Of a DNA stretch of 64,000 nucleotides, positions 10,406 to 20,960 are shown piece by piece. The stretch is from Orientallactaga sibirica (lineage: Eukaryota > Chordata > Mammalia > Rodentia > Dipodidae): positions 22,310,001-22,374,000 of the forward strand of contig JAEOAD010000034.1 of the NCBI GenBank assembly GCA_036365145.1, in the 5' to 3' direction. Positions within the stretch are counted from its first letter, which is position 1. The number at the start of each line of letters is the position of its first letter. The notes below the pieces were generated by a model. It had not been told where the DNA came from. It made no database searches and was given only the letters and a program-made list of their open reading frames with translations. Position numbers and translations under genes: made by a program.

Positions 10406-10629
10406 TCAATGGGGAAAAAATTGAATTACTCTTGTCAACTACAATTCACTTCCGCCTCAGGGGAATGGTGGGGGAGGCTGGCATATTTTAACCATGTCTA
10501 GAACTGTGTTGAGAACTTTATTATTTATACCTTATTTAATCAAAAATGTTACATAACTTCCTTTTGGTCACATAGCTACTTATCACTGAAACCAAGATAG
10601 TCTCATCTCAGGACTAAGGCAACATATTA

Positions 10630-10710
10630 TATTATTTTTTGGGGGGTTTGAGGTAGGGTCCCACACTAGCTTAGGCTGACCTGCAATTCACTATGTAGTC
10701 TCAGGGTTTT
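10630..10710 (-). mobile_element. B1 fragment, host of the next B1
   Basis: Only the right end of a reverse B1 is present ('tttgaggtagggtcccacactagcttaggctgacctgcaattcactatgtagtctcaggg'). It is broken where the T-rich end of a second reverse B1 starts. Confidence 0.8.
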
Positions 10711-10871
10711 TTTTTTTTTTTGGTTTGGTTTTTCGAGGTAGGGTCTCACTCTGGTCCAGGCTGACCTGGAATTAACTATGTAGTCTCAGGGTGGCCTCGA
10801 ACTCTCGGCGATCCTCCTACCTCTGCCTCCTGAGTGCTGGGATTAAAGGCGTGTGCCACCACGCCCGGCTT
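10711..10871 (-). mobile_element. B1 SINE
   Basis: A near-complete reverse B1 with a poly-T (tail) at the left, 'tcgaggtagggtctcactctggtccaggctgacctgg', 'ctctgcctcctgagtgctgggattaaaggcgtgtgccaccacgcccggc' and only light divergence. Confidence 0.94.
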
Positions 10872-10993
10872 TTTTTTTTTTTTAAACCACTCCTTTCTAT
10901 CTTCCAATGAAAGAGTTGAATGTGAATCTTCTGGTTTCCTGGGGAACAACATAGGTCTTTTCACCATATTTTATATAATTATGTTCTGGGTTT

Positions 10994-11190
10994 AAAAAAA
11001 TATTTTATTATTTATTTATTTGAGAGAGATGCAGAAATAGGCAGGTAGAGAGAGAACGGGCGCACCAGGGCCTCCAGCCACTGCAAAAAAACTCCAGATG
11101 CATGTACCCCCTTGTGCATCGAGCCTTGAAATGGGGTCCTTAGGCTTCACAGGCAAGCGTTTAACCACTAAGCAATTTCTCCAGCTCCCC
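10994..11190 (-). mobile_element. B2-like SINE
   Basis: Reverse copy: (TTTA)n tail at the left, 'gagagagaacgggcgcaccagggcctccagccactgc', 'actccagatgcatgtacccccttgtgcat' and the reversed head ending 'aatttctccagctcccc'. It lacks the usual 'ctggctta' words. Confidence 0.9.
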
Positions 11191-11211
11191 AATTTTCTGT
11201 TTTTTTTCAAT

Positions 11212-11398
11212 TTGTGTGTGTGTGTGCGTGTGCGTGTGCGTGTGTGTGTGCGCGCGCGCGCCAGAGCCTCTCACCACTGCAGATGGAACTCTAGACACTT
11301 GTGCCACTTTTTATGTGGGTAGCTAAGGAATTGAACTTGGGCTGGTGAGTTGTGCAAGCAAGCACATTTAACTGCTCAGCTATCTCCCCAGCACCTTT
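11212..11398 (-). mobile_element. tRNA-derived SINE with TG/CG tract
   Basis: A more diverged reverse copy of the tRNA-derived SINE group ('cactgcagatggaactctagacacttgtgccac', 'gctcagctatctccccagcac'). Its left side is a (TG)n then (CG)n alternating purine-pyrimidine run at 11,212-11,262. Confidence 0.75.
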
Positions 11399-12460
11399 GT
11401 TCTATTCTCTCCTCCCATGGGTAGTTATCCTATCTCTACTTGCCTGCCTCTTCTAATGGGAATCTTACACTCTACATTGGCAGCCTAATTCACCATTGCA
11501 AGATCAAATGATCACAAACTTCTTTGAAGTCCAATGAGATTCTAACACAAACAAGCAAAAGATGGGGTGTGAAGGGTGTCGACAGGCGAAGTTGAGTTTG
11601 ACTTTTTTCTGCTTTAAAAATCTAGTTTATCTTTTTGAACTGCCTGTTTTTATAATTGTGGCTATCTTTGTTCTGCATCATTTGGGAACTGTGCTTTGTG
11701 TTGGAAAAAAATCAATGTAGGAAACTTTTGGTTAACTAAGGGACCTTTTTTTCCCCCTTAAATAAACTGAAAATAAGGCAATAGATGTTTTTAAAAGCCT
11801 TATAAAATAGGACCATTGCCAATGCAATGACCATCTCTTCTCTGGCATCACAGAGTCATTCACATGTGATTGTCACTTACACAAGACAGTACCCATTCTG
11901 AGAAGAAGGGAGCTGCTACTTATATAATAAGGATGATGCTCATGGTACCATTCGCTCATTCATTCATTCAGACAGTGGAAAGTATTCACTAAACTAAGAC
12001 ACTGCTGGCTTACCTAGGAGTCATAACAAATCATACAGGACCTTTGCTCAAGGTGTTTGGAGTCTAGCAAGGAAAGAAGGTATATGGATCTGACCTGGGG
12101 GAAGTACCACTGTGTTAGGTACAGAGGAAGTCCAAAAAGGGAGTGAGCCCATGTGGAGTGAGGCCATTTCTTTCATCTGAAGGCAGCAAACAGGAAGTCA
12201 GTCCCATCCGCTGATGCTTACAGCCACAGGACCTCAGCAACCTCTCTTCCTCGCTCCTTAAGGTAGCTTCTCTCGGAAGCCTTCCAACACAAGCACACAC
12301 ATGTGAATTCTCAGAAGGCAACGCTGATCCTATGCAAATCCAGAATTCAAAAGTACTCCAGGGGCTGTATGAGCCTGTGGTCAGCCTTCCTGGATGGTGG
12401 GTGCTGTCCTGGGTGGCGGAGTTGTCAGGCAAATAAGGACCTGAGTTGGGCCACTCTACC
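11399..12460. other. Single-copy stretch with an L2/MIR3-like fragment
   Basis: No gene is recognised. About 11,955-12,125 carries 'cattcattcattcagacagtgg...cctttgctcaaggtgtttggagtctag' words seen in very old mammalian LINE/SINE tails. About 11,580-11,850 is AT-rich, low-repeat sequence. Confidence 0.4.
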
Positions 12461-12499
12461 AGCTTCTCCAACTTCCTCCCTCACAGGGTTTCAGATGTT

Positions 12500-12660
12500 C
12501 TCTCAATAAAAATTACCACTGGGCAAACACAAATAAACTTAACGGATTTAACTGACAGAGTTAAACAAGCAGAAGATAGGATTTCTCTTAATGACAATAA
12601 ACTACTTGCATATGACAAAGATTTAAAACTGAGGATCCAATAACTCACATGAAACTTGGA
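12500..12660 (+). pseudogene. Possible LINE ORF1 coiled-coil fragment
   Basis: An open stretch ending with the stop at about 12,641 encodes a short heptad-like peptide containing 'LTDLTDRVKQAEDRIS'. This is the composition and phrasing of LINE-type ORF1 coiled coils. It has no RNA-binding domain, no partner ORF2 nearby and no start worth trusting. It could also be chance; a pyrimidine-rich CTCCCTCACAG just before it at about 12,477 superficially resembles a splice acceptor. Confidence 0.35.
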
Positions 12661-12892
12661 ACACATTCACAGAACTACGGGAGGGAGGAAGCCCCAGCCG
12701 GGAGCCTCCATCTGGCAGCTGACTGTGCTAGAAGGCAGTGAGGCCACAGCAGTGGGAAAGCCATGCAACCATTTTTGCCACTGATTGCATTCAGAAAGCT
12801 GAGAGCTAAGGGCAGGAAGCAGGGGCAGCTGGCTTAAGTCATCTTAGAGGTATCTCTCTGGTTCCTGTGTGAGTGGAAGGTCTGTTCCCTCC

Positions 12893-12975
12893 TCCGCCTC
12901 TGTCCCTTGTGCTGTTGGGAATAGATCCTAGGCCCTTGTTCCTGCTCTATCAGTGAGCCACAACCCCAGTTGGAG
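12893..12975 (-). mobile_element. ID-type SINE
   Basis: In reverse orientation, 'aatagatcctaggcccttgttcctgctctatcagtgagccacaacccca' corresponds to the tRNA-Ala-derived ID element, with its 'gtggctca' A-box region and a B-box-like word. No clear duplication flanks it. Confidence 0.65.
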
Positions 12976-13109
12976 AAGATATGGTGGAAGGGAGACATCA
13001 GGCTGGGAGTTGATACAGCACTAAGTTTAAGAGTCATGTCCCAATCTGGCTTCTCCCACCTTCTACCTGAGTGAACTTGGGGATAGCTTCACCATTTGGA
13101 GCTGCGATA

Positions 13110-13190
13110 ACACCTCCTATCAGGAATTGTGTTAGGATCCTGTAAGTAAGCACCTTTATCCACTGAGCCATCTCCCCAGCCCCAAAGGAT
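13110..13190 (-). mobile_element. tRNA-derived SINE head fragment
   Basis: Only the reversed head remains: 'agcacctttatccactgagccatctccccagcccc'. Confidence 0.65.
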
Positions 13191-13194
13191 TCTG

Positions 13195-13330
13195 TGTTGT
13201 GACACTGGTGCATTGTTTATTCATTTAACAATTCTTTACTGAAAACTTAGGGGCCAGGGACTCTTCCTAGTGGTGGGAGTGAACAAGACCAGCCGGTCTC
13301 TGCTCATGCACAAATTCCAGTGAGCCTTAG
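13195..13330. repeat. Old L2/MIR3-like fragment
   Basis: The wording 'tttattcatttaacaattctttactgaaaacttaggggccagggactcttcctagtggtgggagtgaacaagacc' matches the general form of ancient mammalian LINE/SINE tails. The family is uncertain. Confidence 0.45.
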
Positions 13331-14080
13331 GTTCTGAGGTAAATGTGTGAAGTGTTTGCTTGCACCCAATAGGAAGCCAATTTCCTGGTGGAGAGAAAAG
13401 CAATTGATTGGTCTACACTTCACTTCACGGCTGACAAGAGAGTCCACTGACTGAAACGGAGAAAGCTTGGCAGGACTCAGGGCCTCGGCACCCACGACTG
13501 ACACAAGATGCTGGGCCCGACAGTCCCCGTGAACTTTCAGCTTCTTTCAGTTGTCTCTGCTTTCCCAAAGATTGGCCTCTTTCCCTCTTATTGTCCCTTT
13601 ATAGTGTTGACATAACCTCTACAGCCCAGCTCACAATCCCAAGAAAGAGTTCTCCCTTTTCCCTTTCCCCTCCCCCTACTTCTCCTACTCTTCCTCTTTT
13701 CCTCCTCCTCGTTCTTCTTTCAGCATCTGGTTGGCAATTCCAAAGAGACTGCCTCTCGACCTTGTGTTTCGGTCACTTGCCCACAACATGCAGAAATTAA
13801 TCACTGGTTCCAGGAAGATGGAGAAGTATGATTGGCCAGGCTTGGGGCACATGGCCAATGGTGGAGCTTTAACCTTTTATCATAATAAAGAGCTCCACCA
13901 GAAACACAGGGAGAAATTCAAATTAAGCAAGCTGCTGAAACTCACAGTTGTTATATCACAAAAGGCAATTCGACTAGGGCCTGACAGGTATTCGGTGTGT
14001 ACTAAGAGGTAGCTTAAAAAGGTGATGGCACTCAATAAACCCTGAGGGAAATAGTCCAGTCCTTCATTTGTCACTTTCAT
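13331..14080. other. Single-copy stretch with polypyrimidine tract
   Basis: No exon is supported. A C/T-rich tract of about 85 bases lies at 13,643-13,728. Open frames at 13,591-14,012 show no family features. Confidence 0.45.
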
Positions 14081-14084
14081 TGTT

Positions 14085-14210
14085 ACTTTTTATTTTTGAA
14101 GTATGGTCTCATGTGGCCCAGGTTGCCCTCAAAATCACCATGAGGCCAAGGCTGGCCTTAAACTCCGCATCCTCTTTCTACCTCTGAAATGCTGGGATTA
14201 TAGGCTGTTA
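14085..14210 (-). mobile_element. Old B1 SINE
   Basis: A diverged reverse B1: 'gaagtatggtctcatgtggcccaggttgccct' and 'tacctctgaaatgctgggattataggc'. Confidence 0.8.
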
Positions 14211-14211
14211 G

Positions 14212-14560
14212 AACGTGTGCTATCGTTTTAAGAGGTCCCTGCTGCTTAGGGACCAGGACAGGAAGGAAAACCTTAAGCCACCAGAGTCTCTGTGCAGGGT
14301 AGCAGCAGAACAGTCTCTTCCCCTTAGAGATCTTAAAGGAGTAGAGACCATCTTTCTCTCCCAGTCTCTCCCCAGTGCCTCCATGACATCTCTCACACAG
14401 TCTGTGATCAGACACAGCCCGTTCTCTCAGAAACTCATACAAGGACCGCAGTTTCTCTCTCTCTAACCTCAGAGACCACCGTGATGCCCATGGCATGGCG
14501 CTTGCAACTTTTCTAATAAAGCTTTCCTTCCAAAAGATGGTGTCATTTCAGCGGCCTCTC
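14212..14560 (+). other. Unassigned stretch, weakly LTR-like
   Basis: It contains 'ggcgcttgcaacttttctaataaagctttccttcc', an AATAAA signal in a context like the R/U5 part of retroviral LTRs. No terminal repeats, primer site or coding remnants are visible, so this may be chance. Confidence 0.25.
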
Positions 14561-14683
14561 TCACATTGCTCACCCTCTCAAAATATCTGTCACAGGGGTC
14601 ACCTCACCTGGCTCTTTGTTGTTCATCCTGATGTCATACAGTGTCCAGCATGAAATAAAGTCATTCTCAAACCCAGGAAAGAC

Positions 14684-14815
14684 TCTTTTTTTTTGGTTTT
14701 TCAAGGTAGGGTCTCACTCTAGTCCAGGCTGACCTGGAACTCACTATTGTAGTCGCAGGGTAGCCTCGAACTCACGGTGATACTCTACCTCTGCCTCCCG
14801 AATGCTGGCATTGAC
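14684..14815 (-). mobile_element. B1 SINE
   Basis: The reverse B1 has a poly-T left end, 'caaggtagggtctcactctagtccaggctgacctgg' and 'cctctgcctcccgaatgctggcattga'. The B1 head is missing at the right. Confidence 0.9.
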
Positions 14816-15480
14816 GTAAGGACCGTCTTCTGACTGGGCATAAATTTCAGGAACTTTTGTTGTGCCTGAGAGCCTCAAAGTGAGATGTCTCTGCATTTCA
14901 AAGTCATGCATCAAGACAGTTATTTGGGGGGAAAGTTTGGCTTGCTCTCCTCCCATAGCCTCAGATGATGGCCACCAGAGAAATGACACTCCATGCTTCC
15001 AGTCAGAGCCACCCCTTCACCTGCCTCGCATCCTCACCTTTGGGAGACTGCAGGACATAAGAGAGTACTTGGTCACAGCCAAGTGTGTCACATACCGACA
15101 CACGTGGGTGCAACTGGGGTTGGTGGAGTCTAGCAATAGAGGTTCCTGAGTGTCCCATTGTTCATTTATCTTCCATGTGCTCTGAGACTAGACCAGAGTT
15201 CTGAACCAGCTCAAAGAGGACTCTGAGTTGTGTGGCTTCCCTTCCTTCTTTCTCCCTCCTTTCCCTCCTTCCTTTTGCTTTTCTTCCTTTCACATGCCAA
15301 ATTGAAAATAAAAATCAGAAAATGATAGAAAACCTACATACTCACCATCTGGAATTAACAGATATTAACATTTCATTGGTTTTACGTCAGATTGTTTGAA
15401 AGATGTTATAACTTGCAGATGAAATGGAAGCTCCTTTGTGCTCCACCTGCTTCTGTCCCCCTCCTTCCAGCCCAGAGGTG
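14816..15480. other. Single-copy stretch with polypyrimidine tract
   Basis: No gene is recognised. A CT-rich tract lies at about 15,236-15,292. The open frame at 14,862-15,149 has no recognisable domain. Confidence 0.4.
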
Positions 15481-15489
15481 ACTGGATTA

Positions 15490-15552
15490 GTGACTTTCTT
15501 GTTTCTGTGAACAAATATCTGACCAGAAACGTTTTTTAATTAAAAAATGTAT

Positions 15553-15591
<39 letters not shown>

Positions 15592-16043
15592 TTGGAGAGA
15601 CCGAGAGAAAGAAGAGAGAGCATAGAGGGGGGAGAGAATGGGTGTGCCAGGGCCTTCTGCCACTATAAATGAATGCCAAGACATATGTGCCACTTTGTGC
15701 ATCTGGATTTATGTTGGTCCTGGGGAATTGAACCCAGACAGTCAGGCTTTATTAGCAAGCGTTTTTAAACATTGAGCCATCTCCCCAGACCCCACAACCA
15801 TTTTTAGCCTATAGTTTTGAGGGGAAGTTTCATGGCTGGGAAGGCCTGGCAGCAGTAGGGGGAGGCCAGCTGGTCGTATTACAGATAGTGAGGCCAGGCC
15901 ATGACTCCTCAAGGCCAGCCCCTAATGATTCACTTCCTCCAGCAAGGCTCCACCTCCTACAACCTTCCCAAACAGTGCCTCAGCTGGAGATCCAGTGGTC
16001 ATACACAAGAGTCTAGGCCATTTTACATTCAAACCACAACAGC
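15490..16043 (-). mobile_element. MaLR-type LTR, split by a SINE
   Basis: The reverse LTR has the words 'gtgactttcttgtttctgtgaacaaatatctgaccagaaacg' before the SINE. After it come 'ttttgaggggaagtttcatgg', 'cttcctccagcaaggctccacctcctac' and 'cattcaaaccacaaca'. The same LTR family in the same state is at 34,934-35,545. Confidence 0.75.
15541..15797 (-). mobile_element. B2-like SINE inside LTR
   Basis: It has a long (TTTA)n at the left (15,547-15,593), 'gagagaatgggtgtgccagggcc' and the reversed head 'attgagccatctccccagacccc'. It is diverged, with the B box still readable in reverse ('ggaattgaaccc'). Confidence 0.9.
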
Positions 16044-16045
16044 AC

Positions 16046-16385
16046 CCATTGTAATAAGTTGATCATACCCCTTTCCCACCCATGTTGACATACATTTGTA
16101 CATAAGTAGCTATCCTTGAGCACTGCGGAGAATTTTTGATGGGATTTAAAATTTTACATAAATGTCATCACACAGCACTTACTCTGAAGTAAATTTCCTC
16201 TGTCACTCATTGTTTGTAAGATCAATCCATGAAGCTTCTATAGGCGTGTCCATTTCATCCTATTTTTAAATGCCTCATAATGTTTTGCTCAACAATTCTA
16301 TACTCTATGTATCCATTCTTCTATCAATGGCCACTTAAGTCATTGCCAATTTCCAGCTATTGAAAACGATGCTTTGAATTTGGCA
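16046..16385 (-). mobile_element. Old L1 fragment
   Basis: In reverse, the stretch follows the 3' part of L1 ORF2: 'catttcatcctatttttaaatgcctcataatg', 'atgtatccattcttctatcaatggccac' and 'gccaatttccagctattgaaaacgatgc'. It is ancient and short, with no coding potential. Confidence 0.6.
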
Positions 16386-16604
16386 CAAAAAAAAAAAAAA
16401 CTCATCTAAAACACACCAGCTTTCCCTTGGTAAAGAAAGATGCAAGAAGTGTGTGCTTTTAAAAAATTACAAGTGAGAAGAGCCCTTCACACGTGTTTCC
16501 ACATGACTTTACAGTTCCTCAGCCATGAGCTCAGGTATGACATCATAATCTTCACAAAGCCCCAAGTTGTAGACAGGGTGGGTTTTCTTCACCTGTGTTG
16601 TTAA

Positions 16605-16700
16605 TCGGAAAGTTGGGTCCCCAAGGAGGAAAACTGGGTCCCTGAGGAGGAAATCTGGGTCCACGAGGAGGAAAGCTGGGTCCCCAAGGAGGAAAGGGCC
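16605..16700 (+). repeat. 24-bp minisatellite, about four units
   Basis: The unit is roughly 'gggtccccaaggaggaaaact', repeated with small changes. Read on the reverse strand it gives an 8-residue repeated peptide (LLGDPxFL), which explains the apparent open frame there. Confidence 0.85.
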
Positions 16701-16804
16701 CACATTAGAAGCAGCCTTCTTTGGAGCACTTGGTTTATAATCTCAGATTTCTTTTTCCTCTCTTTAACTGGCAGTTAATCTGCAGTGAGCTGCCACACTG
16801 TAAG

Positions 16805-16809
16805 GGGTT

Positions 16810-16852
<43 letters not shown>

Positions 16853-16858
16853 TATTTT
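16805..16858 (+). repeat. (TTTA)n microsatellite
   Basis: About twelve TTTA units, perhaps the tail of a lost reverse SINE, although no SINE body is recognisable to its right. Confidence 0.85.
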
Positions 16859-17440
16859 ATTATTCTGGAAGAGGCCACTGCTAGTATCCTGAGCATGCTC
16901 CTTTAGGCCCCATAGAGTGAAAGAAAGCCCCGGCTGTGGCTCTTGGGTAGAAGGCAGAAGGCAAGTGCTGGCAGCTGTGACTTGAGTCTGGTCCACAGAT
17001 GTTTTGTTTGGCTCAGCTAATGTTTTCAAAAAATTGAGCCAACTTGTAATAATTGGGACATTTTACATTTTTAAAAAATACCGATTTCTGGCTTGTCTTG
17101 AAAAAAAGTCAGGAGGCCTGACAACCCCAGATCTGAATTCTCACATGGCAACAATCAGCTAAGCTGAGTGGCCATCACGCCTTTACACTGTGCTCTTGCT
17201 ATGCCCCAGTCCCCACGGCTCCCTATTGTCTCCAGTTTCTGCAGTCAATGTGTAGTCGCCATCTACCACTATGCCTGGCTTCCTGTGTTCCTTTATCTTT
17301 CACAACAGGAAATAAAAAACAAAAAACAAAAAGAAAATCAAATTGAATCAAGTGGGGAGGGGGCAGCATGATTGTTTTACCCTTGGCCCACTTCTATTCC
17401 CAACTCCTCTTTGCATTTCACTTTGTGAGAACTGTTGAAG
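16859..17440. other. Single-copy stretch, nothing recognised
   Basis: No gene or named repeat is seen. A short A/C-rich run (aaaaaacaaaaaacaaaaag type) lies near 17,315-17,335. Confidence 0.4.
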
Positions 17441-17449
17441 GAGTTATTT

Positions 17450-17745
17450 GGGGGGGGGATATGTGTGTGTTGTGCATGTATATGTGCATATTCACACATG
17501 TGTGTCAGTCCTTGCCTTGTGTGAGGTAAGGCCTCTCTCGTGGTCGGCGATTCACTGCAGTCTTCACCAGGCTGGCCTGCCCATGAGTCTGCAGGAAAGT
17601 CTCGACCTCTCACGTCACTGTGGGTATGCTGGGATTACAGGAGCCTGCCGTGACTTCTGGCTTTTCTGTGCCTTCTAGGGATTTAAACTCAGGTACTCGG
17701 GCTTGTGTGGCAAGCACTTTATTCACTTTATTCCCAGCCCCTGGA
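17450..17745 (-). mobile_element. B4/RSINE1-like SINE
   Basis: The TG-rich left end (17,459-17,505) is the reversed tail. It is followed by 'caccaggctggcctgcccatgagtctgcaggaaagtctcgacctctcacgtc', 'gtatgctgggattacaggagcctg' and the reversed tRNA-like head ending 'ttcccagcccc'. Confidence 0.75.
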
Positions 17746-17844
17746 GTTATTATTCTTATTAGATCATTATTTCCCAAGCAAGAGAACAATGTTAACCTTT
17801 CTGGAAAGAATAAGAGCCATCCATTTCTCAGGATCCAAAATCTG

Positions 17845-18068
17845 GTGCTTGCTGTAGGTCAGTCATTATTTTAAGAACTTTACATATAGTAATTCAGAGA
17901 ATCTTCAAAAGACTCTTATGAAATATGCACTATTCTTGGTCTTATTTTATAAATGAGAAAACTGTGGTACAGAAAGATTAAGTAACTTGTCCATGGGTAG
18001 CAATAAGGATTTGAACCCATAAAGATGAAGACACAGTGTAGGCTGGTCACTATGGTGCTTTACTGAGA
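17845..18068 (-). repeat. MIR SINE remnant
   Basis: In reverse orientation, 'taagaactttacatatagtaattcagagaatcttc', 'tattttataaatgagaaaactgtgg' and 'aagtaacttgtccatgg' with 'ggatttgaaccc' follow MIR in order. Confidence 0.85.
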
Positions 18069-19285
18069 TTGCTGGTTCATGTGTGGGGATGAGCGTTCGT
18101 AGACAAGAACACTGTGCTCACCAATGTACAAGCCACACTTCTGTGACTTGTAAGGGTGGGCTCACAACAGGCTGTATGGAAAGGACAGACAATGGCATAG
18201 CAGCTGGTAAGTGGCCTATGCTCTGGTGAATAACCTACCACCCAAATGCAAGCATCAAACCTGGGTTGAACTCAGTGTGTTTCAAAAGAAAAAGACCTGA
18301 AACTAGGAGTGGGTCTAATTCAGAAATAGAAAGGGTTCATTGGGAGTGGGAAAGGGCAAGAGAAAGAAATGGAGGCAAAAATGATTCAAATAGATAATAT
18401 ACTTGTATAAAATTGTCAGAAAATAAAAGAACTTTTTTTAAGAGAAAAAGAACTGAGACATGATGAGGCTGACCACTGAGCTCCTCTCTGGAAGGCCAGA
18501 TGGCTGGGTCACCGTCCTGATGCACTTGGGCAATATCTTACCCCTATCATGCCTACCATCAGGTGAAGGGGTGTGGACTGCCTCCCAGCTCTACTGCTCT
18601 CTGGTTCTGTCTTTCTTCAGTCTGCCTCCCTGACATGTTCATGGCCAAGCCTGAGACATCTGCCCCACTCATGGCGGGGAACTTCTGCCAGTGCAAATAC
18701 ACTGCAGCTGGGGCCACCAATGAATGGCATACCACACTTCCCCCTGGCTCGCCAGCTTCCCATTCCTCGAAAGCTGAAGATGTGTTCCTTAGCTAGGTAG
18801 CTTCTGGGGAGCATGGCTTTCTCAGAATCAGAAAGAGTGACGGAGACCTGAGGTGCACTTGTGGCACTTGTTGGGAGACTTTGTACCCTGTGGGTGCTGA
18901 TTTCCTTGGGAGCTTTACTTCAGCGATTACAAAGTACTGTGACAAGAGCAGAGATGGCTGACTACTTGTGCAGAAGCCAGTTTCTTGTGAACTATAGCTG
19001 GGACTAGGGGCTTTGGAAGGCGCTGCAGGGAGTAAGAAAGAGTGAAGGAGTGGATGGGCCACTGGGCCCTGCTAGACCTTACTGGTGAGAAGGCAGTGAG
19101 GAAGGAGTGAGTCCCGCCATGGCCCTTGGGTTAGGCAGAAGCCCCGACCCCATGATTGCTCTAATCTCTGGAACCTGGGATTGTGTGCAAATACACTTGA
19201 CTACCTTCCAGAAAGGTGTAATTAATTTACAAACTGCAGACTAGGAAGATGGCCACAGGAACCACACGTGCTCTTAAAAGGCTTG
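18069..19285. other. Single-copy stretch, nothing recognised
   Basis: No repeat family or exon is identified. Two overlapping open frames at 18,563-18,800 are short and in competing frames, which argues against coding. Confidence 0.45.
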
Positions 19286-19287
19286 AG

Positions 19288-19585
19288 AATTTGGGGCTGA
19301 GCAGATGGCTCAAAGGGTAAAGGGTTTGCCCAGAAAGCAAGAGGGCCTGAGTTTGGATCCCCAGCACTTACATAAAAGCTAGGCATGGTGGCATGTGCCC
19401 ATAACCCTCCTGGGGATGTAGAGACAGGAGGATCCCTAAGGCTCACGGGCTGGCAAGCTCATCTAATCAAATTCATGAGCTCCAGGTTCCGTCTCTCAGA
19501 AACTAGTGAACAATTGAGGAAAACACACCCACCATGGATCTTGGGCCTCTCCATGCACATGTACATGTACATGTGCATGCACCAC

Positions 19586-19636
<51 letters not shown>
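19288..19636 (+). mobile_element. B4 SINE with (CA)n tail
   Basis: The head 'ggggctgagcagatggctcaaaggg' with 'ctgagtttggatccccagcac' is followed by the B1-like body 'aggcatggtggcatgtgccc' and the B4-specific part. It ends in alternating CATGTA words and a (CA)n microsatellite (19,588-19,634). Confidence 0.88.
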
Positions 19637-19637
<1 letters not shown>

Positions 19638-20560
19638 AAGTTGAGCACTGAGAAAGACTGACTCCTCACTGCAGGAAAGTTCACCCAGTGAGCAGACAGC
19701 TCAGACAACAAAGCCAAGTGCAGGCTGTCAGTCAGCAAGGGAAGGGGCCATCCTCCAACGACAGGAAACAAAAATCTGGCCAACAACCTGAACACACTTC
19801 AAAGCAGAACCATCCTCAGAGCTTCCAGGTGAGGCCCAGGGAGCCACACTACAGAAGACCCTGAGCAGAGGAGCCAGCAGAACATGGTTGGCCTAGACTC
19901 CTGACTTAGACACCTGGGAGAGAGTGGCTGGGGCTGCCTACAAACTGCCAGGTTGTGGTCATTTGTTATGGTAGCAACAGAGCATCAAGACAGACTTCTT
20001 GGCCCAGGTTGAGGCCGATGAGAGAATGTGGCAATGCAGTCTTGTGAGGGTCTATGTTATGTAGTCCAAAAGGGATGATAGCAAGAGGTGTGGCTTAATG
20101 GAGGGTGTCAGGTAAGAATCAGACCTTGAAGCATCAGGTAGATTTGGGAATGGAGGACAGCACTTCCCTCTGGCTGAGCAGGGTCCTTAGAGGGTCTTCA
20201 CTCTGTTCCAAGAAGATCTTGGAGCTTGAGATGACCCTGCTTTGCGGAGAGGGGCTGTGTTGGAAGAAAACAGTCTTAACATTCCAGAAGCATCCCAGGG
20301 TTCACAAGCCCTCCAGAGAATCAATAACCCTTGGTCAATGGAAATGATAAATGATCATGCTAACATTTCACATTTTCATCCTATTACATATTTCTTCAAC
20401 ATCTGTAAGGCCATGGAATCCAAAATGGGTATGTAAATGGCCAGAAAAGAAAAATGGATGTTTGGAGGATGAAATTCTTCCTAACTAGCTACACAGTCGT
20501 GCTATACTGCACACGCTGCCTGTGTTTCCTTAGACACATTTTTATCCCACAGCCTCTGAG
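19637..20560. other. Single-copy stretch, nothing firmly recognised
   Basis: Around 19,950-20,000 the words 'tttgttatggtagcaacagagcatcaagacag' could be the end of an old LTR, but nothing upstream supports one. No gene is seen. Confidence 0.4.
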
Positions 20561-20567
20561 GGCTGTA

Positions 20568-20960
20568 TTAGTTACTTTTTGTGTTGCTGTGAGCACAATT
20601 CCTTAGGGAACAACTTAATGAAGGAAAGATCTATTTTGGCTCACAATTTTACAGGCTTCCATCCATGCCCCATGTGCATGGTGGCAGAAGTGTGGGGAAG
20701 AGACAGCTGTTCACATCACAGTGGGCCCAGAAGTAGAGCAAAGGCAAATCCCCAGCATTCTGGCTTTCTCTTTCTCACTGTTCATTGCATATGGGCCTTC
20801 ACCTGTGAAATTAATTCTGTCCACATTCACGGAGAGCTTTTTCCCTTTGGTTAGTTAGTTCTGGAAATACCTTCATAGATACACCCAGAAGGGGTCTCAT
20901 CATCTCCTAGGTGATTCTAAACCCACTCAGGTTGACAACTAGCATTGACCATCACAAGGA
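20568..20960 (-). mobile_element. MaLR-type LTR remnant
   Basis: Reverse orientation. 'tattagttactttttgtgttgctgtgagcac', 'aaggaaagatctattttggctcacaattttacag' and the late words 'ctaaacccactcaggttgacaactag' match the form of reversed rodent MaLR LTRs. Confidence 0.65.

Noticed and set aside
14500..14535. Polyadenylation site of a gene
   Set aside because: AATAAA is present, but no exon or transcript support upstream; at most a faint LTR resemblance.
19588..19634. CRISPR-like or other regular spaced repeat
   Set aside because: A plain (CA)n microsatellite at the end of a B4 SINE; there are no spacers.
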